From a virus: a stretch of 59,746 nucleotides of DNA. The notes beneath the pieces were generated by a model, which did no database searches, was not told the origin of the DNA, and saw only the letters and a program-made list of their open reading frames with translations. Position 1 is the stretch's first letter. Every line of letters starts with the position of its first letter. The DNA lies in IMG/VR virus record IMGVR_UViG_3300030060_003581, positions 1-59,746 of that record; one strand, given 5' to 3'. The position numbers and the translations under genes were made by a program. Positions 56,001 to 59,746 of this stretch are shown piece after piece.

Positions 56001-57045
56001 CTGATTGGTCACTCCAACTTATAGCGGTAGTTGCCGCAGTAGGGTATGCAGATGGAGTTATTTCGTATTCTGCGGCAAAATTAGCATAAGTCGAGTCTGT
56101 GGTATCTGTGCTACTCCAAGCCGTTCCCTCGCCACCAATTGATAACTTTACTCTCCCGTTAGTATTGTCAATTGCTAACGGACATATTCTTATTGTAAAA
56201 ACATCTAAATCGCTTTTGCTATTTAGTGCGCCATCATAAACAAGAGTTGGTCTGTAAGTAGTGCCGCTATCAAATACTTCTTGTATTAAGAAGGGCTTGC
56301 CGGAGGGTGACTTTATTTCCTTCATCCAAGCATAAGGGACATTATCTAAGTCGGTAGTATCAGTTATCTCTCCTGTATAAAATCCAGCCAAATTAGTCCT
56401 TATTGTGTATGCGGGAGTTGATAAAATATTACTGCTTGCATCAAGAGGTAGCCCAGCCTTATTGTATATTGATGCCGAAGTGGGTTGAAGCCTACTGTTG
56501 ACACCTATCTTAGCCCTACCAAAAGAGCCGTCATTTATGCCTATTCCGGCATAATATTTACCCCCTGTGTTGTAACCGTTACAAAACAACATATATCCTT
56601 CTTTTGGCGCATAGTCGCTATCCGTAGTAGTAGTTTTATACGCTTGACCTAACAAACCCAATCCTGTATCGTAGCGTTGCCTGTTAGCGTTCATTAGTGA
56701 GTCGGGGTAGGATAATTGAGCCAACCCATTCCACTTACCGACATAATCTCTGTTTTCGTCAAGGGATGCCCATTCGCTAATACCTTTGTTGAATATGTGT
56801 TGTATGTCAGAAGATACTGAGGAATTGTTAAATCTGCCCGATGCACCGTTACCACGCTCAACCCATGCGTATTTGTAACGGGGATTGAGTGGCGCTAAAC
56901 CTGTAAAGGGGTTGCCATGATGAGTGCTTGATGAGAGCCAAAATCCTCCCGGTGTATTTTTGTCGTCTGCGAGCGTAGTAGCGCCCATGAAGTCGTCATA
57001 ATATCCGGCTAACCAAAAGGTATATTTTCTATCAACTTGTCTCAT
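50047..57045 (-). CDS. Giant tail hub/tip protein
   Basis: A 2,332-aa protein directly after the tape measure, the place of the tail hub or central fibre in siphoviruses. The N-terminal quarter has a baseplate-hub-like pattern (SYSASVNTPSKVDLTIIDDD, LLMFRNSIDRPIWRGMIDSM). The long middle is beta-rich. Near residue 2,000 a Gly-rich stretch (GGKTFPGGGNFKPGEQGAQG) precedes a beta-rich C-terminus that may contact the host. It probably organises the tail tip and joins adsorption to DNA release. Start follows AGGTGAGAATAG. Its size is unusual for a 59-kb virus. Confidence 0.75.
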   Translation of the reverse strand: MRQVDRKYTFWLAGYYDDFMGATTLADDKNTPGGFWLSSSTHHGNPFTGLAPLNPRYKYAWVERGNGASGRFNNSSVSSDIQHIFNKGISEWASLDENRDYVGKWNGLAQLSYPDSLMNANRQRYDTGLGLLGQAYKTTTTDSDYAPKEGYMLFCNGYNTGGKYYAGIGINDGSFGRAKIGVNSRLQPTSASIYNKAGLPLDASSNILSTPAYTIRTNLAGFYTGEITDTTDLDNVPYAWMKEIKSPSGKPFLIQEVFDSGTTYRPTLVYDGALNSKSDLDVFTIRICPLAIDNTNGRVKLSIGGEGTAWSSTDTTDSTYANFAAEYEITPSAYPTAATTAISWSDQSAYDMWDDYDFIFNYTAGVYDIIKNGATVSTSNAIGNKADGTQFTAADMYGWAISVKAHGAKASVLIDRVGLIKPLNDHPSPSVTDMPPTLDFSYSASVNTPSKVDLTIIDDDSELNAYVKIMSLFNGSAYADWSLLMFRNSIDRPIWRGMIDSMSYVNQSSSRTPTIKLSASDFFSEIDNQMPVWEFGQNGEGDATERVAYDRSEAQNELNMYNFGASILTSANQGLGFNEVEDGSGVFKNHLDSRMRNRSAHPIQMYLGEDDVGPNDAYDDWDDAITAGHATADAAHRAIHSRWIKDISKSLWFKFLFSKIKSSPLSVTELNSRYKTNKCEINSDFDIGDTTMSLNSYFPDFDTQGEGVIEFVDDDGFVDAGVYDGISTSTSIGSTCLLRVHQCRMLAGGGKNASNYGTVANFNPSHGLSRGSMFYLMQFYVPKSASANYTDLLVTSLNGENLVGLSGGGLPSYFTNGRWALINNGYIGATRTKTAQEENINGVDYWVYTLIKYKGATGAFGMASYRAWWDTPTLWGSTAVTQTSQPTLIETPFATYHELYNNSSYANVPTDYAIQDHYSNVTLKAGNTVLTIPETNFFQRNHASGSKFRLRDLDTEDYKHIWILWADMRNDGNADADAGLRKNKFGLMTPYSGNYQMSLGIADDAISTVNERSTFTDLNIGEEVDLWEIDAEVDPITGVAWSAVSGGSNSESNNKYHNWEDKAGSFVIVDTSKFFNLNTATNGGRTFQSSGGRREIGDYLVETEGFPVMIDNYWTKAPATYRNLDDEASWNANFWYFINDTTVLVTDLKVDDRVIQFDNPAVLQTTDLHVGQIISESQKTVFHYAAYASPTQQATLQTTGRTGVSAVANGAGRVTLSESSGGAASIGMLYRTGHMIEISGSTTTPSIDGVYRIASQNPASLATPYAQTTTLDIVLDNPATTIGSGTCTVKAPGTLYLRNAVNLGVPVPATTTDGQWDGTGYGATPPSTSITSSTPNRYDAWFLTYFGGRGTIPAYDNKSHINIEIDPDAENSYSDAIVYGGLANIFPMRLIMSLNGFIENKASGTWYDSDKFRCAYSDILAETWLKQAKAYGIPNIATIPVSKNMTTTQKDALTYSGLITGITTPSGGSSVFSSNKPHNLVVGDIVTVIDCDELGLMGKTKDFTVTAKTSSTFTALNAITPTGSSGIFGRWREAQTVDDFGGVNDCRNSTLGAIYSSTQGLAGTSDKYGQRQMFCWIMGRDGRPSFRPTYDINTMFDEGNLRVSSIKTQAVKQFTNVRVFYGGAGLFIDYPTPSLNSTPKWNILSMPEVGTKAEALAIAKAEYEKTKQAPLQVEAQITRFSDNQSANNLYGDKTLMLEGARFGYVADGSQTIPYSNSGVGSDVTDKGWAWASLFGGNPFPGMVSALDVKGSGQSTKTAAYLGGGSDDYDEGYYWYGSRSLSYAVQVVHIPRNMPKITDNPQSGADNASGTGYVFDGNLRMVIEVGDGDSIEEYPANAINPVFTIKLIDYLWKGNPNAEGRVPHSAVSSTKVTVDANGFYEIDIPSSYWSLRDGSERIILSVNYDYLLAVAKNRCGTNNLRNRCNYVGDSGYSVVQSESLFPLGVGDFTPKNQTAFPYSEGAQPSYFNTRAEWYAPRLHICDDINFVPATQVSYSDLSMGLTREPMFIKSIKWSQSARQNEQVSFTLERDVNRNIQHFAALFLPPNAGSGGKTFPGGGNFKPGEQGAQGYNNDKYGGNPSNGGFGRVAGVASINSGTTAGSRYDPVTSGAFKVGGTALNDSSAFALGSNILNSNFTKRIKGSMDFNNDSVTGGGFNVLGQKKPSDAPTNDDPESGTDTFTTTSSGDCMFSTTGVSFAGATDATNAYNESTTSIRVPSNPRGRKVTVSSLYSLPCPSGQVASLDVTVSCRETGHSITKTVTLAEGTNVQAILFAEPIIGANNTGNTIQVSFGRAAGVSPDTAQYTALTLHTIEIAFDTQSVSGSSQSGSMTYGR

Positions 57046-57055
57046 CTATTCTCAC

Positions 57056-59746
57056 CTATGCACTATTACTCGCATTTATACTTGGGGCTATATCATTCAA
57101 TATGTTTATGATTCTATCTGCGGCCTCACGCTCATTGAAGAAGCCGTTAAAGTTATTCGTCATAACAATATCCATCTTGTTGTATAGCGTTCCTACTCCT
57201 TGCTTTACCACTTGCTTATACAAAGAGCCGGTTACATTACCATACTTGCCTCCAAAGAATAACTCCTCTTTGGCATTACCAAAGTCGTAAATATCATCAG
57301 TTAGGTTTTGTAGTTCTGCGCCTATATCATTTATCAGAACCGCAGTGTCCTCCATTTCGTTACTTGCCGACATAATTTCTGCTACTGTCGCCCCTGTTAT
57401 CACCATATCGTTTAGCATCATTAAGTTGGAATAAACACTTGGGTCAAGAAGAACCTTTAGGCTTTCCTTTTGTGCCTCAGTTAATTGACGACCGGACTCG
57501 AATAAGGTTTGGGCATTTTCGACTAACTGTTCTGAGTTCACTAGATAAGAACCACCAAGGCTTAAATCAATATCAAAGCCCGAATCAGCCAATACTCCTA
57601 AAGCCTCTTGGTTTTCGGATATTCCGTCAGTGTAGTCTTGAAGGATTGGAACTTGGTCGGCTATGACTTGGGTGGTGTTAATTATAAGGTCAATGCTATT
57701 TGTAAAGTAATCTGAAATTACGCTAAAGTCACCAGCCGCTTCTTGTTGGGCGGCATAGTAAGCATCTAACTGCATCTGAGTTACTAATACCGAGTGAGTT
57801 CCGTCAACTACATCTTTTAATACATTAACTATGTTTTTTGCGTTGCCTAACTGACCTTTTTGCCTACTATCTAAGTTGTCGTAATTTGCATTTAGACTTC
57901 TAACCGCTTGGTCTAAGAGTTGCGTGTCCTCCTTCAAATCCTTCACAGTAACTCCATGCAAACCCGTCAACTCAGCCATATACTCAGCATCTTCATTAAA
58001 TAAAGCACTGTTGCTTCGTAGTGTGTCAAGCACTTGGTTATGCGCTTCTTGAGCCTTTGTCACTTCAGAAGTTATTTCAGCCTGTCTTTCCATGCGCTTA
58101 TTCATTATAAACAAAGCACCTGATACTGCTACCATAGGCCCGACAGACTTTAATAGACCTTTTGCATAACCACCTGCGGTTAAGTTACCTTTTTGGAATG
58201 ACACAAGTAGTGCTTTTTGTGTATCGAGAACCCCTGTCATGGCCGTCTTTAACTGACCGAATGCTGGTAGTAAAGAAGTAGTCATCAAAAGAGTAGCGGC
58301 TAAAGCACCGTTAGCGTTTTTGTTGAACATAGGTAACAAAGTAGCCCCGATTGTATTAACTGCCATACCAAGACGCATGAACCCTGCTTGAGAGTCGGCT
58401 ATTAACTTTTTAGTTTTGCCTGCTCTCATTTTCTCCATATCATCCTGTTCTTTTGCATTTAACTTAATTTTTTTGGCTATCTTATCCTCTAACTGTATTC
58501 TTAATTGGGTTTCCTTGTTTGCGTCATCTTGAGCATCTGCACTTCTGATATAAGCGTCAATTAGTTCTTCTTCTAAAGGCAAAATCTCTATCATTATACG
58601 CTTTAGTTCTTCCAACTCAACTCTATTATTTTTTTGTAATGCTAAGTTAGCGTCCATCAACATATTCTCTTCTGTCTTGAGAAGATTCATGGCTTCATTT
58701 CCAATAAGCATATCTGTAATATGCTGATTCTTAGCGTTACTTTCATAGTTTTCCCTACGCAAAAACGCAAGACCTTGCTTTTTCAAAACGAAAGCCTTCG
58801 AGCCGTCTTTCAAAACCTCCGCTTCAACTCTTTGTAAGTCTTTTAGGCCGGGAATCAATTTGGATAAATTGGATAATCTATCTCGGTCGGATTCGCTTAA
58901 CGCTTTATTTTCTGCTCTTAGTTCTCTCGCCTTTGCTCTTAACGCATCATACTCAGCGGTCTGTGCCGCATACTTTTCAGTTAGTTGAGGAACTATGTTC
59001 ATCAAGGCTTTGTTTGCTTCGACATTAGCCATAGCCTCAGTCTGCGTAGTTCCTCTTGTTCCTTCGATTAACTGCATTCCTCTAACTCTTTCGTTTTCCT
59101 GTATGATTGTCTGCATCAAGGTGTGTTGTTCGTGTAACTCACGCTTTTTTGCCCTAAGACTTATCAAATCTTGATTAGTAAAGTTCTGCATAGTTCTTGC
59201 TTGAATAACTACCATTTTGTTATAGGATTCTTCTTTTACGACTCTTGAGTTAAACATAGTATTGAATTGCTTTTCTAATGACAATTCATGCTCTTTCATA
59301 TTTAGATTTGCGTCTAGTGAACGGTCAATAGCAGTTTGCATATTGAGCCTCTTATCAAACATAGAGTTACGCATCAAAGTTATATTACTAAGTTGAATAC
59401 TTGAGGCTACTTCTTCATCCTTTATAGCCTCCCTTCTAGCCTCTATATCGGCTCGCCTCATTCCTATCTTTTCCAATTCCCTTTCTAATATGGTAGCCGA
59501 TAATAGCGCCGCCTGTTGCTTTTCCCTTGCGGCGTTTATCTTTTGGTATTGGTATCTAACCTTACTAAGCAAATACTCCTGTTCCTCAGTAGCCTTTTTT
59601 CCATACTCTAAGTGAGTAGCCTGTTTGCTATGCAAGTGTTCGTTAGCGATAAGGATGCCGTGTAAGTCTCTTTGCACCGAATCGAACATTTCCATACCAA
59701 CGGCTAAGGTTTGAATACCAAGACCAAACTTTAGGAATCCGCCCAT
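57056..59746 (-). CDS. Tail tape measure protein, C-terminal part (gene spans the join)
   Basis: Continuation of the gene that starts at 1395; bases 59606-59746 repeat 1-141, so unique sequence ends at 59605. This part is long coiled coil (RVEAEVLKDGSKAFVLKKQG, ELEELKRIMIEILPLEEELI in outline) with hydrophobic helices near the middle (LMTTSLLPAFGQLKTAM, VGPMVAVSGALFIMNKRM) as usual for tape measures. The ATG at its window edge is internal, not a start. The stop is followed by the hub gene start. Confidence 0.92.
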   Translation of the reverse strand: MGGFLKFGLGIQTLAVGMEMFDSVQRDLHGILIANEHLHSKQATHLEYGKKATEEQEYLLSKVRYQYQKINAAREKQQAALLSATILERELEKIGMRRADIEARREAIKDEEVASSIQLSNITLMRNSMFDKRLNMQTAIDRSLDANLNMKEHELSLEKQFNTMFNSRVVKEESYNKMVVIQARTMQNFTNQDLISLRAKKRELHEQHTLMQTIIQENERVRGMQLIEGTRGTTQTEAMANVEANKALMNIVPQLTEKYAAQTAEYDALRAKARELRAENKALSESDRDRLSNLSKLIPGLKDLQRVEAEVLKDGSKAFVLKKQGLAFLRRENYESNAKNQHITDMLIGNEAMNLLKTEENMLMDANLALQKNNRVELEELKRIMIEILPLEEELIDAYIRSADAQDDANKETQLRIQLEDKIAKKIKLNAKEQDDMEKMRAGKTKKLIADSQAGFMRLGMAVNTIGATLLPMFNKNANGALAATLLMTTSLLPAFGQLKTAMTGVLDTQKALLVSFQKGNLTAGGYAKGLLKSVGPMVAVSGALFIMNKRMERQAEITSEVTKAQEAHNQVLDTLRSNSALFNEDAEYMAELTGLHGVTVKDLKEDTQLLDQAVRSLNANYDNLDSRQKGQLGNAKNIVNVLKDVVDGTHSVLVTQMQLDAYYAAQQEAAGDFSVISDYFTNSIDLIINTTQVIADQVPILQDYTDGISENQEALGVLADSGFDIDLSLGGSYLVNSEQLVENAQTLFESGRQLTEAQKESLKVLLDPSVYSNLMMLNDMVITGATVAEIMSASNEMEDTAVLINDIGAELQNLTDDIYDFGNAKEELFFGGKYGNVTGSLYKQVVKQGVGTLYNKMDIVMTNNFNGFFNEREAADRIINILNDIAPSINASNSA
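59606..59746. repeat. Right copy of 141-bp terminal redundancy
   Basis: Matches 1-141 with differences at 59611 and 59669, both synonymous in the tape-measure frame. See the left copy. Confidence 0.95.

Overview
The window is an essentially complete genome of a tailed, siphovirus-like double-stranded DNA virus of an archaeon. The first 141 bases recur as the last 141 bases (two differences), and the tape-measure gene runs across this join, so the map closes to a circle of about 59,605 bp. The virion genes are of HK97/siphovirus type: terminase, portal, protease-scaffold, decoration, capsid, connectors, tail tube, frameshifted tail chaperones, tape measure and tail hub, with no sheath. The replication genes are archaeal in type: family B polymerase, PCNA-like clamp, RFC small-subunit-like loader, a PriS/PriL-like primase, an RPA-like protein, a RadA/Sak4-like ATPase, an ERCC4/XPF nuclease and a Cas4/RecB-like nuclease. 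TATA-box promoters and U-rich terminators fit an archaeal host. The set resembles that reported for magroviruses of marine Group II archaea (Poseidoniales); that placement is inference. No integrase, tRNA or CRISPR array was seen, so a lytic life cycle is likely.

Layout. Minus strand, from 19.4 kb down to 1 and then across the join from 59.6 to 50.0 kb, is the late virion arm: metallophosphoesterase, terminase, portal, GNAT, protease-scaffold, decoration, major capsid, a large fibre-like protein, a cluster of tiny membrane and soluble proteins, connectors, tail tube, tail chaperones, tape measure (1,314 aa) and a 2,332-aa tail hub. At 19.5-21.5 kb four small minus-strand genes appear each to have their own promoter, three of them separated by a repeated terminator-operator cassette. 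From 21.8 kb everything reads on the plus strand: a structured leader and an 850-aa membrane amidoligase/glutamine amidotransferase, a ribbon-helix-helix regulator, a non-coding 25.5-26.3 kb block of hairpins, (GA)n tracts and palindromes, then about 20 tiny overlapping genes (26.3-33.0 kb) driven by TATA promoters with a G4/C4 dyad. After an AT-rich iteron-bearing candidate origin (34.18-34.44 kb) come the replication and recombination genes (34.5-50.05 kb), several under a second promoter family, TATATACTGACGAG.

How it fits together: the regulator and small genes probably form the early programme. The replication block duplicates DNA from the candidate origin using a nearly self-sufficient archaeal replisome (no DNA ligase, topoisomerase or nucleotide-synthesis gene recognised). 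The opposite arm then builds capsids and a tail of roughly 200 nm, estimated from tape-measure length at about 0.15 nm per residue. The amidoligase-amidotransferase protein and the separate gamma-glutamylcyclotransferase may form a peptide or surface modification system; that is the most unusual metabolic feature here.
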